64,000 bases of DNA from Streptomyces cyaneochromogenes (GCF_003963535.1 NZ_CP034539.1:2666001-2730000); one strand, 5' to 3'. Positions 33,215 through 43,990 are shown, numbered from the stretch's first letter. The notes: generated by a model from the letters alone, not told the origin. Numbers and translations are program-made.

Positions 33215-33988
33215 TCATCCCTGGGCGGCCTCCTGAACCATCTGCTTCAGCTTGGCCGGCGTCATCGTCTGGTCCTGGTAGATGTTCTTGCCGTTCAGCA
33301 GCACCGTCGGCGTACCACTGAAGCCGCCCTCCTTGAACGCGTCGTTGGACTTGTTCACCCAGCTGTTGTGCGTGCCGTCCTCGACGCACTTGCGGAAGGC
33401 GGGCGTGTCCAGGCCGTCGACCTTGGCCGCGAGCTCCAGGAGCTTGCTGTTCTTCGCGAAGGCGTCGTCGACCTCCGGCGGCTGGTTCTGGTACAGCACG
33501 TCGTGGTACGGCACGAACTTTCCGACGTCCTGGGCGCAGGCCGCGGCGTTGGCGGCGTTGCGGGAGCCGGTGCCGCCCATGTTGCCGTCGATGATCGTCG
33601 CCAGGTGGTACTCGGCCCTGAGCTGGCCCGAGTCCGTCAGCTCGTGGATCGTCGATCTGTACGCGTCCTCGAAGGACTTGCAGGCCGGGCAGCGGAAGTC
33701 CTCCCAGACCGTGAGCGTCGACTTGGCGTTCTCCTCGCCGACCGGGATCGCGAGGCCGTCCTTGCCCTGCGCTCCCGAGGGTCCCACCACCGGCCCCGCG
33801 TCGCTGCTGTCGTCCTTGCCGGCGTTCGCCGCGACGACTCCGATCACCGCCGCGAGTCCCAGCACGCAGACGACGCTCGCGCCGATGATCAGCGCACGGC
33901 GCCGCTTGTCCGCGGCCTTCTGCTTCTCGCGCTCGACCGCCAGCCGCTCCCGGGCGGTCCGCTTACCCTCACGATTCTTTTCGCTCAC
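33215..33988 (-). CDS. DsbA-like thioredoxin-fold membrane protein
   Basis: This 257-residue protein starts at the GTG at 33988. A basic cytoplasmic tail is followed by one membrane helix (about residues 32-54), a Ser/Asp/Gly linker, and a DsbA-type domain with the redox motif CPAC at 100-103. Two further cysteines (AACAQDVG, FRKCVEDG) could form a structural or second redox disulfide. The cis-proline region reads SGTPTVLLNGK. It should catalyse disulfide formation or isomerisation on the outer face of the membrane. It lies between trpA and lgt on the same strand, 116 bp after trpA. Confidence 0.85.
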   Translation of the reverse strand: MSEKNREGKRTARERLAVEREKQKAADKRRRALIIGASVVCVLGLAAVIGVVAANAGKDDSSDAGPVVGPSGAQGKDGLAIPVGEENAKSTLTVWEDFRCPACKSFEDAYRSTIHELTDSGQLRAEYHLATIIDGNMGGTGSRNAANAAACAQDVGKFVPYHDVLYQNQPPEVDDAFAKNSKLLELAAKVDGLDTPAFRKCVEDGTHNSWVNKSNDAFKEGGFSGTPTVLLNGKNIYQDQTMTPAKLKQMVQEAAQG

Positions 33989-34104
33989 ACCCGCAGAACG
34001 AACCGGGGAGGCGCAGCGCGCCTCCCCGGCCACAGGTCCACCCGTTCGAGCGACTCGTACGGAAGACCCTTCTTCCTACTTCCGATCGCTGCCTCTGAGG
34101 GGCT

Positions 34105-34923
34105 CTACGCCTGTCCGCGCACGCCCTTCGCCAGCTCACCGGCGAGCGTGCGCACGGCCTCCACACCGGCGGCGTCGTCCGGCGCGTCCAGCATCCGCTT
34201 CACGAAGGCCGAGCCGACGATCACGCCGTCGGCGAAGCCGGCCACCTCGGCGGCCTGCTCGGCGTTGGAGACACCGAGGCCGACGCAGACGGGCAGCTCG
34301 GTTCCGGTGGCCCGGGTGCGCTCGACCAGGTTCTGCGCCTGCGCGCCCACGGACGCCCGGGTGCCGGTGACGCCCATCAGCGAGGCGGCGTAGACGAAGC
34401 CGCTGCCCGCCGCGGTGATCTGCCCGAGCCGCTCGTCCTTGCTGCTCGGCGCCACGACGAAGACCGTCGCGAGGCCGTGCTTCTCGGCGTGCTCCCTCCA
34501 CAGGGCCGACTCCTGGACCGGCAGGTCGGGCAGGATGCAGCCCGCGCCACCCGCCTCCGCCAGCTCGGCGGTGAACCGCTCCACGCCGTAGCGGTCGATC
34601 GGGTTCCAGTACGTCATGACGAGGATCGGCTTGCCGGTGGCCTCGTGCGCCTCACGGACCGTGCGCATGACGTCCGCGATCTTGACGCCGCCGCGCAGGG
34701 CGATGTCGTCGGCGGTCTGGATGACCGGGCCGTCGAGGACCGGGTCGCTGTGCGGCAGCCCGACTTCCACGACGTCCGCGCCCCCGTCGAGTGCGGCCTT
34801 GATCGCCTCGATGCCGCCGTCCACGGTCGGGAACCCGGCCGGCAGGTAGGCGATGAGGGCGGAGCGGCCCTCGGCCTTGGCGGCGTGCAGGGTGTCCGTC
34901 AACAGCTGGATGTTTCCGCTCAC
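34105..34923 (-). CDS. trpA: Tryptophan synthase alpha chain
   Basis: This 272-residue TIM-barrel enzyme splits indole-3-glycerol phosphate to indole, which passes to TrpB. The catalytic acidic residue lies in [16 protein letters not shown], and the phosphate-binding glycines in [26 protein letters not shown]. It starts with a GTG that overlaps the trpB stop (GTGA). Length is normal. Confidence 0.95.
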   Translation of the reverse strand: MSGNIQLLTDTLHAAKAEGRSALIAYLPAGFPTVDGGIEAIKAALDGGADVVEVGLPHSDPVLDGPVIQTADDIALRGGVKIADVMRTVREAHEATGKPILVMTYWNPIDRYGVERFTAELAEAGGAGCILPDLPVQESALWREHAEKHGLATVFVVAPSSKDERLGQITAAGSGFVYAASLMGVTGTRASVGAQAQNLVERTRATGTELPVCVGLGVSNAEQAAEVAGFADGVIVGSAFVKRMLDAPDDAAGVEAVRTLAGELAKGVRGQA

Positions 34924-36206
34924 TTGGCGTCCCCCTGGATCTCGGCCGCACCGCCGCCTGCGTCGGCGGCCACCTCGGCGTCGGTGTCGTACAGGCCGAA
35001 GTAACGGGCGGCCGTGTCCATGTCCTTGTCACCGCGTCCGGACAGGTTGACGACGATCAGCCCGTCCTTGCCCAGCTCCTTGCCGACCTCCAGGGCACCG
35101 GCGAGCGCGTGGGCGCTCTCGATCGCCGGGATGATGCCCTCGGTGCGCGACAGCAGACGCAGGGCCTGCATCGCCGCGTCGTCGGTGACCGCGCGGTACT
35201 CGCCGCGGCCGCTGTCCTTGAGGTAGGAGTGCTCCGGGCCGATTCCGGGGTAGTCCAGACCGGCCGAGATCGAGTACGGCTCGGTGATCTGGCCCTCCTC
35301 GTCCTGCAGGACGTAGGAGCGGGAGCCGTGCAGGATGCCGGGCTCGCCCGCGGTCAGTGTGGCCGCGTGTTCGCCGGTCTCCACGCCGTGCCCGGCGGGC
35401 TCGCAGCCGATGAGGCGTACGTCCGTGTCGGGGATGAAGGCGTGGAAGAGGCCGATGGCGTTGGAACCGCCGCCGACGCAGGCGACGGCCGCGTCGGGGA
35501 GACGCCCGGCGCGCTCCAGGATCTGGCGGCGGGCCTCCACGCCGATCACGCGGTGGAAGTCGCGGACCATGGCGGGGAAGGGGTGCGGGCCGGCGACCGT
35601 ACCGAAGAGGTAGTGGGTGTGGTCGACGTTGGCGACCCAGTCGCGGAACGCCTCGTTGATGGCGTCCTTGAGGGTGCGCGATCCCGACTTCACGGCGATG
35701 ACCTCGGCGCCGAGCATGCGCATCCGGGCCACGTTGAGGGCCTGGCGCCGGGTGTCGATCTCGCCCATGTAGATCGTGCACTCGAGGCCGAACAGCGCAC
35801 AGGCCGTCGCCGTCGCCACGCCGTGCTGGCCGGCGCCGGTCTCGGCGATCACGCGGGTCTTGCCCATGCGCTTGGTGAGCAGGGCCTGGCCGAGCACGTT
35901 GTTGATCTTGTGGGAGCCGGTGTGGTTGAGGTCTTCCCGCTTCAGGAAGATCCGTGCGCCACCGGCGTGTTCGGCGAACCTCGGCACCTCGGTGAGGGAG
36001 CTGGGGCGGCCGGTGTAGTTGACCAGCAGGTCGTCGAGCTCGCGGGCGAACTCGGGGTCGTGCTTGGCCTTGTCGTACTCGACGGCCACCTCGTCCACGG
36101 CGGCGACGAGGGCCTCCGGGATGAACTTGCCGCCGAACGCGCCGAAGTAGCCTTCGGGGCTGGGGACTTGACCCTCCGGGTCGGGGATGAAGAACTCGCT
36201 GGGCAT
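34920..36206 (-). CDS. trpB: Tryptophan synthase beta chain
   Basis: This 428-residue PLP enzyme condenses indole with serine. The PLP lysine is in [14 protein letters not shown], and the phosphate-binding loop in [15 protein letters not shown]. The substrate channel region [12 protein letters not shown] is present. An N-terminal extension and an Ala/Glu/Gly-rich tail are common in Streptomyces. The ATG at 36206 has only a weak upstream site. It follows trpM after 110 bp that contain a family B repeat. Confidence 0.95.
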   Translation of the reverse strand: MPSEFFIPDPEGQVPSPEGYFGAFGGKFIPEALVAAVDEVAVEYDKAKHDPEFARELDDLLVNYTGRPSSLTEVPRFAEHAGGARIFLKREDLNHTGSHKINNVLGQALLTKRMGKTRVIAETGAGQHGVATATACALFGLECTIYMGEIDTRRQALNVARMRMLGAEVIAVKSGSRTLKDAINEAFRDWVANVDHTHYLFGTVAGPHPFPAMVRDFHRVIGVEARRQILERAGRLPDAAVACVGGGSNAIGLFHAFIPDTDVRLIGCEPAGHGVETGEHAATLTAGEPGILHGSRSYVLQDEEGQITEPYSISAGLDYPGIGPEHSYLKDSGRGEYRAVTDDAAMQALRLLSRTEGIIPAIESAHALAGALEVGKELGKDGLIVVNLSGRGDKDMDTAARYFGLYDTDAEVAADAGGGAAEIQGDAK

Positions 36207-36284
36207 GAATGAACCTCACGGGGAGTGGTGTGTGAACAACACTGATCGCCGTGGGGGCGGGGCTTTGTCAGTCGGCTGCCGGCC

Positions 36285-36330
36285 GGCTGTGGCTTGTCGC
36301 GCAGTTCCCCGCGCCCCTAAGGGGCGCGCT
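36285..36330. repeat. Streptomyces intergenic repeat (family B) with GC palindrome
   Basis: This second copy of the element seen at 6665-6701 is in the opposite orientation. It ends in GCGCCCC-TAA-GGGGCGC (36311-36327), a perfect 7-bp hairpin. The stop codon of trpM lies inside that hairpin. In the trp transcript the hairpin would fall between trpM and trpB and could reduce read-through. Confidence 0.6.
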
Positions 36331-36490
36331 GCCATCGACGGCCGTTCACCTGCCCGGGTTCGTCACCGATCACATAGCGGACCCGTCGCCCGTGCACCCT
36401 CCGCGCGGGCGCGCGGCAGCCCCGGGGCCTGCAGCCGCGCGCGAGGCGGGCGTACGGGTCCCTGGTGTGCAGGGTGAGCGGGAGAGTCAT
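36317..36490 (-). CDS. trpM: TrpM-like small protein
   Basis: This 57-residue protein is very rich in arginine (MTLPLTLHTRDPYARLARGC at the start) with two cysteines and a late tryptophan (RRWQRAP). It lies between trpC and trpB on the same strand, the position of the small trpM/trpX gene of S. coelicolor, which is reported to modulate tryptophan synthesis and development. A TTG at 36499 would add three residues. No start has a good ribosome-binding site, so translation may depend on trpC, which ends 22 bp upstream. Confidence 0.65.
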   Translation of the reverse strand: MTLPLTLHTRDPYARLARGCRPRGCRAPARRVHGRRVRYVIGDEPGQVNGRRWQRAP

Positions 36491-36512
36491 CGGGGTCAAG
36501 CCTAGCGGGTGA

Positions 36513-37322
36513 TCAGCTGCGGCCGTGCCGCAGTGCGGGGTGCTCGCCCGCTGCCACCAGGTCGGAGACCGCGGACTTCGGGTCCTTCCCCGTCACCAGG
36601 GACTCGCCGACCAGGACCGCGTCGGCGCCGGCGTTGGCGTAGGCGATGAGGTCGTGAGGGCCACGGACGCCCGATTCGGCGACCTTGACGATGTGGGCGG
36701 GGATCTCGGGCGCGACGCGCTCGAAGGTCCCGCGGTCGACCTCCAGGGTCTTCAGGTTCCGCGCGTTGATGCCGATGACCTTCGCGCCCGCGTCCACGGC
36801 ACGCTCGACCTCGTCCTCGTCGTGGACCTCGACGAGCGGGGTCAGGCCGATGGACACCGCGCGCTCGATGAGGGACTCCAGGGCGGGCTGGTCGAGGGCC
36901 GCGACGATCAGCAGCGCGAGGTCGGCGCCGTACGCGCGGGCCTCCCACAGCTGGTACGACGTGACGATGAAGTCCTTACGGAGGACCGGGATGTCCACGC
37001 GCGCGCGGACGGCCTCCAGGTCGGCCAGCGAGCCGCCGAAACGACGCTGTTCGGTGAGGACGGAGATGACGGCCGCGCCGCCCGCCTCGTAGTCCGCGGC
37101 GAGCCCGGCCGGGTCGGCGATCGCGGCCAGCGCGCCCTTGGAGGGGCTGGAGCGCTTGACCTCGCAGATGACCTTGACGCCGTCGCCCCGGAGCGCGGCG
37201 ACCCCGTCCTTGGCCGCCGGAGCCTTCGCCGCACGCTCCTTGAGCTCGTCGAGGCTGACGCGCGCCTGCCGCTCCGCGAGGTCGGCACGGACTCCGTCGA
37301 TGATCTCGTCGAGCACACTCAC
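36513..37322 (-). CDS. trpC: Indole-3-glycerol phosphate synthase
   Basis: This 269-residue TIM-barrel enzyme closes the indole ring. Signature residues are [10 protein letters not shown] near residue 54, the catalytic lysine in VLRKDFIV, and [13 protein letters not shown]. It starts at a GTG behind AAAGGGGG. It is preceded by 136 bp without a gene, where I see no tryptophan-rich leader peptide. No trpF gene is present nearby; PriA in the his operon should fill that step. Confidence 0.95.
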   Translation of the reverse strand: MSVLDEIIDGVRADLAERQARVSLDELKERAAKAPAAKDGVAALRGDGVKVICEVKRSSPSKGALAAIADPAGLAADYEAGGAAVISVLTEQRRFGGSLADLEAVRARVDIPVLRKDFIVTSYQLWEARAYGADLALLIVAALDQPALESLIERAVSIGLTPLVEVHDEDEVERAVDAGAKVIGINARNLKTLEVDRGTFERVAPEIPAHIVKVAESGVRGPHDLIAYANAGADAVLVGESLVTGKDPKSAVSDLVAAGEHPALRHGRS

Positions 37323-37458
37323 GCGAGCGGCCCCCTTTCAGACGGTCGGTTATGAAAGCGGTACGAAAACCTATGGTCACTGCGATGGTATCCGCAGGAG
37401 GGCGTAGGCCTCGCATCCGGTTGACGCCGGTCCCACTACCTGGACGTTCCCCAGTTGA

Positions 37459-37896
37459 TCAAGGATGCAGCCAGCCACCGAACGGCAGGTTCCGGACAAC
37501 GGTGAAGACCAGCAGCAATGCCCCGGCCGTCCACAGCCGCACCGGCGAGAGATCGAGCCCGAGCGGTCGCCCTCGTGCCGCCCGGATCACCCAGACGGTC
37601 CACACCACCGCGAAGAGCACACAGCCGACGACAGCGAGCGCGTTGTCCTGGAGCGCTGCCGCGAAGTCCCCGTGGACGACGGCGTGCGCACTGCGCAGTC
37701 CGCCGCAGCCTGGGCAGTAGATGCCGGTGACCTGCAGGAGCGGGCAGGCGGGGTAGTGGCCGGGTTCGTTCGGGTCCACGGCCCCCACGTACGCGAAGGC
37801 TCCGACGACGGCCGCGAGCACACCCGCCGGTACGGCCAGTCGCCGCCACGCCGATCCTGTGCCGGACCGCGTCGCCCTCGGGCTTTCGGCGTTCAC
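37459..37896 (-). CDS. DUF2752 membrane protein of the trp cluster
   Basis: This 145-residue protein starts at the GTG at 37896 (GGAGGGG 7 bp upstream). It has three membrane helices and the DUF2752 signature CPLLQVTGIYCPGCGGLRS. The cysteine pair suggests metal or redox binding. It lies between trpC and the HGxxPAAW gene on the same strand, a fixed position in Streptomyces. Its function is unknown. Confidence 0.8.
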   Translation of the reverse strand: MNAESPRATRSGTGSAWRRLAVPAGVLAAVVGAFAYVGAVDPNEPGHYPACPLLQVTGIYCPGCGGLRSAHAVVHGDFAAALQDNALAVVGCVLFAVVWTVWVIRAARGRPLGLDLSPVRLWTAGALLLVFTVVRNLPFGGWLHP

Positions 37897-37940
37897 AGGG
37901 TTCCCCTCCACCGCATTCGGTAGGCTACGGGCCGTGCGTT

Positions 37941-38125
37941 GCGAGAACCAAGCGCGTACACCGTGCTGAGCGAGAACCAAGCCAGCACATCCACCTCCAA
38001 GCTGTGCCGTACCAAACCGGGCTGGTTCCAACCCGGCTGGTGTTGATCGTGTAAGACCTGTCGGGCCGCCGGTTCGTAGGCGATGTGAGCCAGAAATCCC
38101 CCTGCCTTCAGCTGGGGGAGGGTTC
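37941..38125 (+). mobile_element. Possible decayed right end of an IS200/IS605-type (tnpB) element
   Basis: The 319-bp gap 37897-38215 holds no gene. It contains a 13-bp direct repeat GCGAGAACCAAGC (37941-37953 and 37970-37982), a hairpin CCGGGCTGGTTCCAACCCGG (38017-38036), and AGAAATCCCCCTGCCTTCAG followed by CTGGGGGAG (38092-38119), which folds into a C5/G5 hairpin. The last part resembles the right end (the omega-RNA 3' region) of IS1341-type elements in actinobacteria. No transposase or TnpB coding remains. Confidence 0.4.
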
Positions 38126-38215
38126 AAGTCATGCATTGTGCCCCGCTATACGCGTGAGGGGCGCCCCTAGCACCTCATCGGCGCCGGGTCGCCCCTCAGC
38201 GGAGTCGTACGGGTC

Positions 38216-38467
38216 TCAGCTCTTGGCGCTCGCCGTCTCGACCTCGTGGGACATGAGCAGCGCCTTGTGCGCGTCCTTCGGCTGACCCATGCCCATCGAG
38301 CTCATGATCCAGCCGATGACGCCGCCGAGGACCACGACGGCCAGGCCGGCCCAGAAGCCCGCGGGCTGGGCCAACACCATGAAGGCGCCCGAGACGCAGA
38401 AACCGATGAAGGCGATCGTGACACCGGTCCAGGCGGCCGGGGTGTGACCGTGGCTGCTGCCCGCCAT
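38216..38467 (-). CDS. HGxxPAAW-family small membrane protein
   Basis: This 83-residue protein starts at 38467 behind GAGGAG. It begins MAGSSHGHTPAAWTGV, the motif that names the family, has two membrane helices, and ends in a short hydrophilic tail. It is always found between trpE/trp membrane genes and trpC in Streptomyces. Its function is unknown; the link to tryptophan is by position only. Confidence 0.82.
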   Translation of the reverse strand: MAGSSHGHTPAAWTGVTIAFIGFCVSGAFMVLAQPAGFWAGLAVVVLGGVIGWIMSSMGMGQPKDAHKALLMSHEVETASAKS

Positions 38468-38581
38468 TGCTTGCTCCTCGTTGCTGTGTACGTGTTGTAC
38501 GTGGGTGAGCCGGTCGCTCGCTGTCATTGTCCCGCACGCGTGCGCGTGCGGTGATCGGGGGTCACGACGCGACCGCGCGGG

Positions 38582-39214
38582 CTATGCCCCGGTGGGGTCC
38601 TCGCCGCGGTCCAGGGCCTTCCAGAGCTCCTCGGGCCGGTCGGGGTCGGGGGCCGGGGCCCTGCGGCGCGGGCGGGGTGTGCCGCCGCGCTCGTAGCGGC
38701 CGGACATGCCGGGCCAGAGCCGGCCGTAGCGCAGGGCCAGCAGTCCGGCGAGCAGGATCAGGGCGCCGCCGACGGCCGCGACGTAGGGCCAGGCGGTGTG
38801 GGTGAGGGCCTCGACGGTGGCCGAGGTGTCGCCGGAGGCCTGCGCGGCCTTCTCGTCGAGCGCGGCGCTGTCGGAGGCGCCGAGCAGGGCGGCCGCGACG
38901 GTGCCGGCCCCGCAGAGCGCGAGCAGGCCGGCGACCATGAGGCGGCCGGCCCGGCGGACGGCGAAGACGGCGACGAGCGCGGCGAGCCCCACTATCGCCA
39001 GGGCCGCGGGGACGCCCGTGACGTCGCTGCCCTTGGCGATCAGGGGGAACGGGCCGCCGGCCACCGTCACGGTGCCCTCCGACCAGCGCTGCCGGGTGGC
39101 GAGCAGTGCCACGGCCGCGCCGAGCGCCCCGCAGAGCAGGGCCACGGCGAGACTCATACGGCCGGCCCGGGCGGAACCGGGGGCTTCGGAACGGGGGTGC
39201 GGTACGGCAGTCAC
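38582..39214 (-). CDS. Tryptophan-biosynthesis-associated membrane protein (TIGR02234-like)
   Basis: This 210-residue protein has four membrane helices and an outer loop with GGPFPLIAKGSDVTGVPAALA. Its C-terminal tail is Arg/Pro-rich and cytoplasmic. I chose the GTG at 39214 because GGAG lies 5 bases upstream; an earlier GTG at 39229 is possible. The gene follows trpE in actinobacteria and is named for that. No biochemical role is known to me. A strong hairpin separates it from trpE. Confidence 0.8.
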   Translation of the reverse strand: MTAVPHPRSEAPGSARAGRMSLAVALLCGALGAAVALLATRQRWSEGTVTVAGGPFPLIAKGSDVTGVPAALAIVGLAALVAVFAVRRAGRLMVAGLLALCGAGTVAAALLGASDSAALDEKAAQASGDTSATVEALTHTAWPYVAAVGGALILLAGLLALRYGRLWPGMSGRYERGGTPRPRRRAPAPDPDRPEELWKALDRGEDPTGA

Positions 39215-39225
39215 GTACTCCACTA

Positions 39226-39267
39226 TCACCCGAACCCCGATCGATCAGTCACCCGGGGTTCGGGTGA
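39226..39267. terminator. Strong hairpin between trpE and the downstream trp genes
   Basis: TCACCCGAACCCCG (39226-39239) pairs perfectly with CGGGGTTCGGGTGA (39254-39267). A second inverted pair (ACCCGGGTT/AACCCGGGT, about 39276-39294) follows. Both lie in the 102-bp gap after trpE. They could stop or thin transcription into the membrane-protein, trpC, trpB and trpA genes. Confidence 0.6.
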
Positions 39268-39316
39268 CAGGGGCCACCCGGGTTCAACCCGGGTCGTGTG
39301 CACCGGTCCCCTGCGG

Positions 39317-40813
<1,497 letters not shown>

Positions 40814-40824
40814 GGCCGCTGACC

Positions 40825-41226
40825 CTACTGATCCGAGGCCGGTACGCCGGAATCGGCGCCGTCCTTGAGCAGCACGTCCACGTCGAAGCAGGTGCGCGCG
40901 CCCGTGTGGCAGGCGGCGCCGACCTGGTCGACCTTGACGAGCACGGTGTCGGCGTCGCAGTCGAGGGCGACGGACTTGACCCACTGGAAGTGGCCGGAGG
41001 TGTCGCCCTTGACCCAGTACTCCTGGCGGCTGCGCGACCAGTAGGTGCAGCGGCCGGTGGTGAGCGTGCGATGCAGCGCCTCGTCGTCCATCCAGCCGAG
41101 CATCAGCACCTCTCCGGTGTCGTACTGCTGGGCGATGGCGGGCAGGAGCCCGTCCGCGCTGCGCTTGAGGCGCGCGGCGAGCTCGGGGTCCAGCCGGCTG
41201 GGCTGACGGGGCGTACTGGTGGTCAT
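40825..41226 (-). CDS. hisI: Phosphoribosyl-AMP cyclohydrolase
   Basis: This 133-residue HisI protein carries out the third step of histidine synthesis. The metal-binding pieces are [21 protein letters not shown] and TCFDVDVL. The [11 protein letters not shown] and [17 protein letters not shown] signatures are present. Starts at 41226 or 41235 are both possible; the first has GGCAGG just upstream. It is separated from the main his operon by about 2.8 kb and joined to trpE. Confidence 0.93.
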   Translation of the reverse strand: MTTSTPRQPSRLDPELAARLKRSADGLLPAIAQQYDTGEVLMLGWMDDEALHRTLTTGRCTYWSRSRQEYWVKGDTSGHFQWVKSVALDCDADTVLVKVDQVGAACHTGARTCFDVDVLLKDGADSGVPASDQ

Positions 41227-41367
41227 GCCTGCCATTGTGCCGCCTGCCACTGACAGTGACGGTGCGGTGTCCACTGGCTGGATGGGGGAGGCGCGCGAAT
41301 GCCTCGTCGAGGGGCGGTGGCCGGGTGGCGGGTGGGCGGACCCTGAGGGTGGTCGTAGGCTGACAGT

Positions 41368-42003
41368 ATGTCGACCTTCGCCCAGCGTGAACGACTCCTC
41401 CTCGCCGACCTCTTGGAGGCCGAGGGCCCCGAGGCCCCCACCCTCTGCGAGGGCTGGACGACTCGTGATCTCGCCGCCCACGTGGTGGTGCGCGAGCGCC
41501 GCCCCGACGCAGCCGCCGGTCTGCTGATCAAGCCGCTCGCACCGCGCCTGGACAAGGCGATGGAGGAGTTCGCCGCGAAGCCGTACGAGGAGCTGATCCA
41601 GCTCATCCGCACCGGCCCGCCACGCTTCTCGCCCTTCCAGCTCAAGCAGATCGACGAGGCGTCGAACACGATCGAGTTCTACGTCCACACCGAGGACGTC
41701 CGCCGTGCCCAGCCGGACTGGACGCCGCGTGAACTCGACCGGGTCTTCCAGGACGCCCTGTGGTCCCGTCTGGAGCGCTCCGCGCGTCTGGTGGGCCGCA
41801 GCGCCCCCACCGGCCTGGTGCTGCGCCGCCCCGACGGCCAGACGGCGGTCGCCCACCGGGGCACTCCGGTGGTCACGGTGACCGGCGAGCCGTCGGAGCT
41901 GCTGATGTTCGCCTACGGCCGGCAGAACGCCGCCAAGGTCGAGCTGGACGGCGACAAGGACGCGATCACCAAGCTGCACGAAGGGAAGCAGCTGGGGATC
42001 TAG
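41368..42003 (+). CDS. TIGR03085-type metal-binding (DinB/MDMPI-like) protein
   Basis: This 211-residue protein has an N-terminal four-helix DinB-like domain ([36 protein letters not shown]) of the kind seen in mycothiol-dependent maleylpyruvate isomerases. Histidines in [12 protein letters not shown] and [13 protein letters not shown] are probable metal ligands. The C-terminal domain is a sterol-carrier-like fold ([27 protein letters not shown]). The reaction is unknown, and a mycothiol-linked role is an inference. It is divergent from hisI. Confidence 0.75.
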   Translation: MSTFAQRERLLLADLLEAEGPEAPTLCEGWTTRDLAAHVVVRERRPDAAAGLLIKPLAPRLDKAMEEFAAKPYEELIQLIRTGPPRFSPFQLKQIDEASNTIEFYVHTEDVRRAQPDWTPRELDRVFQDALWSRLERSARLVGRSAPTGLVLRRPDGQTAVAHRGTPVVTVTGEPSELLMFAYGRQNAAKVELDGDKDAITKLHEGKQLGI

Positions 42004-42095
42004 GCCCTGTCGTTTGGATCATGCCGGCGTCGCGGGGCTCGGGGCAGCCAGGAGGCGCAGTCTCACTCAGCCGACCTGATCCAAACGACAGACCC
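42003..42095. mobile_element. MITE-like inverted-repeat element
   Basis: A 93-bp segment is bounded by CTGTCGTTTGGATCA (42007-42021) and its exact reverse complement TGATCCAAACGACAG (42077-42091). The termini look like inverted repeats of actinobacterial insertion sequences. It starts at the stop codon of the DinB-like gene and ends 21 bp from the MFS stop. There is no open frame inside, so it is a non-autonomous element or a solo pair of ends. Confidence 0.6.
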
Positions 42096-42115
42096 TGGCC
42101 GGGCGATGCGGCCGG

Positions 42116-43366
42116 TCAGCGGGGCAGTTCGGCCCGGAGCAGCGGGCGGGACGCGAGGACGACGAGGCCGCTCAGGGCGCACACCGACGCGCAGGCCGTG
42201 AAGACCGGGGCGACGCCCCAGAGGTCGACGGCCCAGCCGACCGGCGGGAAGGTGAGCGGTGCGACGCCGAAGCTGACCAGGGTGGAGACCGAGGTGACCC
42301 GGCCCACGTAGGCGGGCGGGACGTTGGCCTGCAGCAGTGCCCCGCACAGGGCGCCGGAGAGCCCGGCGAGCAGCCCGATCAGCAGGGCCACGCCCACCGC
42401 CGCGGGGACGGACGGCACCCGGGCGAGGGCCCCGATGGCCACGGCGCCGGCCACGGCCGCCGCCGCTGTCACGCGGCCGACGTGCGCCACCCGTCCGCGC
42501 CAGGCGAGGAGCAGCGACGCGGTCGCGGCGCCGACGCCGAACCCGGCGAGCACCCAGCCCATGCCGGACGATCCCCAGCCGCGTTCCTCCGCGAGCAGGG
42601 TCAGCCCGAGGTTCATCGGCCCGACGAAGCCCAGGTCGCCCAGGGCGATGGCGAGCACCAGCGGGCGCAGCACCGGGCTGTGCAGGATGTGGCGGAGCCC
42701 GTCCCGGAGTTCGGCGAGGGCGGGCGCGCGCGGCTTCCGGTCGTCCTTGGGCAGTTCCCCGACCCGTACGGCCAGCAGCGCCGGCAAGGACGCCCCGATC
42801 AGCAGCGCGGAGAACCCGAACGCCCCCGCGGTGCCGCCGATCGCGATGCCGAGCCCGCCGAGCGGCCCGCCGAGCACGAGGGCGAGGCGTACCGCGAGCC
42901 CCCGCATTCCCTGGACCCGGGCGAGCTGGCTCCGGTCGGTGATCCGCGCGGGGAGGGCGCCCCCGGCGGGCAGGAAGACGGCGTCCACGACCCCGAAGAG
43001 GACCGCGACCGCGCCCAGCGCCCACAGCCCCGGACTGGTCACCAGGAGGAGGGCGGCGGCGGTGAGGACGAGCGCGCACCGCACCGCCGTGCTGGCGACC
43101 ACCACGCGCCACGGGCCGTACCGGTCGGCCACGACTCCCCCGCCGAGCATCAGCAGGGCCCGTGGCACGGCGCTGACCGCTGTCACCAGCCCGGCCTGGG
43201 CGGGGGTGCCGGCCTGGACGGCGGCCCAGGACAGGGCGAGGTAGTAGACGTGGTCGCCGAGCGCGGAGGACGTGTATCCGCCGAGCCAGCGCAGGACGTT
43301 GGGGTCGCGGTGAGCGGGGCGCTCCGCGGCCGGGGCGGTCTCGGGCGGGGTGAGCGTCGACGGCAT
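42116..43366 (-). CDS. MFS transporter
   Basis: This 416-residue major facilitator protein has twelve predicted membrane helices. The loop between helices 2 and 3 reads GGGVVADRYGPWRVV, a form of the MFS signature. It starts at 43366 behind GAGAGGACC and follows an ArsR-type regulator after 10 bp. Such pairs are usually drug- or metabolite-efflux systems controlled by the regulator. The substrate is unknown. Confidence 0.85.
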   Translation of the reverse strand: MPSTLTPPETAPAAERPAHRDPNVLRWLGGYTSSALGDHVYYLALSWAAVQAGTPAQAGLVTAVSAVPRALLMLGGGVVADRYGPWRVVVASTAVRCALVLTAAALLLVTSPGLWALGAVAVLFGVVDAVFLPAGGALPARITDRSQLARVQGMRGLAVRLALVLGGPLGGLGIAIGGTAGAFGFSALLIGASLPALLAVRVGELPKDDRKPRAPALAELRDGLRHILHSPVLRPLVLAIALGDLGFVGPMNLGLTLLAEERGWGSSGMGWVLAGFGVGAATASLLLAWRGRVAHVGRVTAAAAVAGAVAIGALARVPSVPAAVGVALLIGLLAGLSGALCGALLQANVPPAYVGRVTSVSTLVSFGVAPLTFPPVGWAVDLWGVAPVFTACASVCALSGLVVLASRPLLRAELPR

Positions 43367-43376
43367 ATCGGTCCTC

Positions 43377-43967
43377 TCAGGGCCGGAACGGGAAGGCGTA
43401 CGTGTGCACCGCGACGCTCTCGCGGCCCTCGCCGTCGCCGGCGGCCTCGGCGGCCTGTCCCCGCGCGTCGTACCGGCGTACGACGGCGAGCAACTCCTTG
43501 TTCAGCTCGGCCAGTTCGTCCGCCGTGAGACGCAGGTGGGACTCGGAGGACTCGGCGGCCCGGTTCCACTCGCGGCCCCAGTGGGCGCGCTCGTCGAGCC
43601 AGCGCCGGTACATCTCGGTGCGCTGCTCGGCGAAGAGCCGGCTCGCCGCCGTGTGCGCGGCTGCCTTCTCGGGGGCGTCGCGGAAGTCCTCGTCCCGGAT
43701 GCTCACGCCGTCCGAGGCGGGCTGCCACCAGCGCTCCCGGCCGTCGGCGCTCTGCGGCTCCGCCTCCTCGATGAGCCCGTGCTCGGCGAGCTTGCGGAGG
43801 TGGTAGCTGACCAGCGAGACGGCTTCGTCGACCTGCTCGGCGAGCTGGGAGGCGGTGGCGACGCGCCTGATCGTCAGGGCTCGGACCAGGTTCATCCGCA
43901 GCGGGTGGGCCAGGGCCTTCAGCGTGCCCAGGTCCGTGATCCGGCGGTCTCTCTCCTTGCCTGTCAT
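43377..43967 (-). CDS. ArsR-type helix-turn-helix regulator
   Basis: This 196-residue protein has an N-terminal winged helix (LKALAHPLRMNLVRALTIRRVATASQLAEQV, then SLVSYHLRKLAEHGLIEEAE). No ArsR-type metal-cysteine motif is seen. The C-terminal half is helical (EMYRRWLDERAHWGREWNRAAESSES), a ligand or dimer domain common in Streptomyces paralogs. It precedes an MFS transporter, and a 30-bp AT-rich palindrome lies 24 bp upstream of its start. This fits autorepression and ligand-induced efflux. Confidence 0.82.
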   Translation of the reverse strand: MTGKERDRRITDLGTLKALAHPLRMNLVRALTIRRVATASQLAEQVDEAVSLVSYHLRKLAEHGLIEEAEPQSADGRERWWQPASDGVSIRDEDFRDAPEKAAAHTAASRLFAEQRTEMYRRWLDERAHWGREWNRAAESSESHLRLTADELAELNKELLAVVRRYDARGQAAEAAGDGEGRESVAVHTYAFPFRP

Positions 43968-43990
43968 GCCCCCACCGTAGATACGAAAGA

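Noticed and set aside
37323..37458. Possible tryptophan attenuator upstream of trpC
   Set aside because: I see no short frame with consecutive tryptophan codons and no matching pair of competing hairpins.
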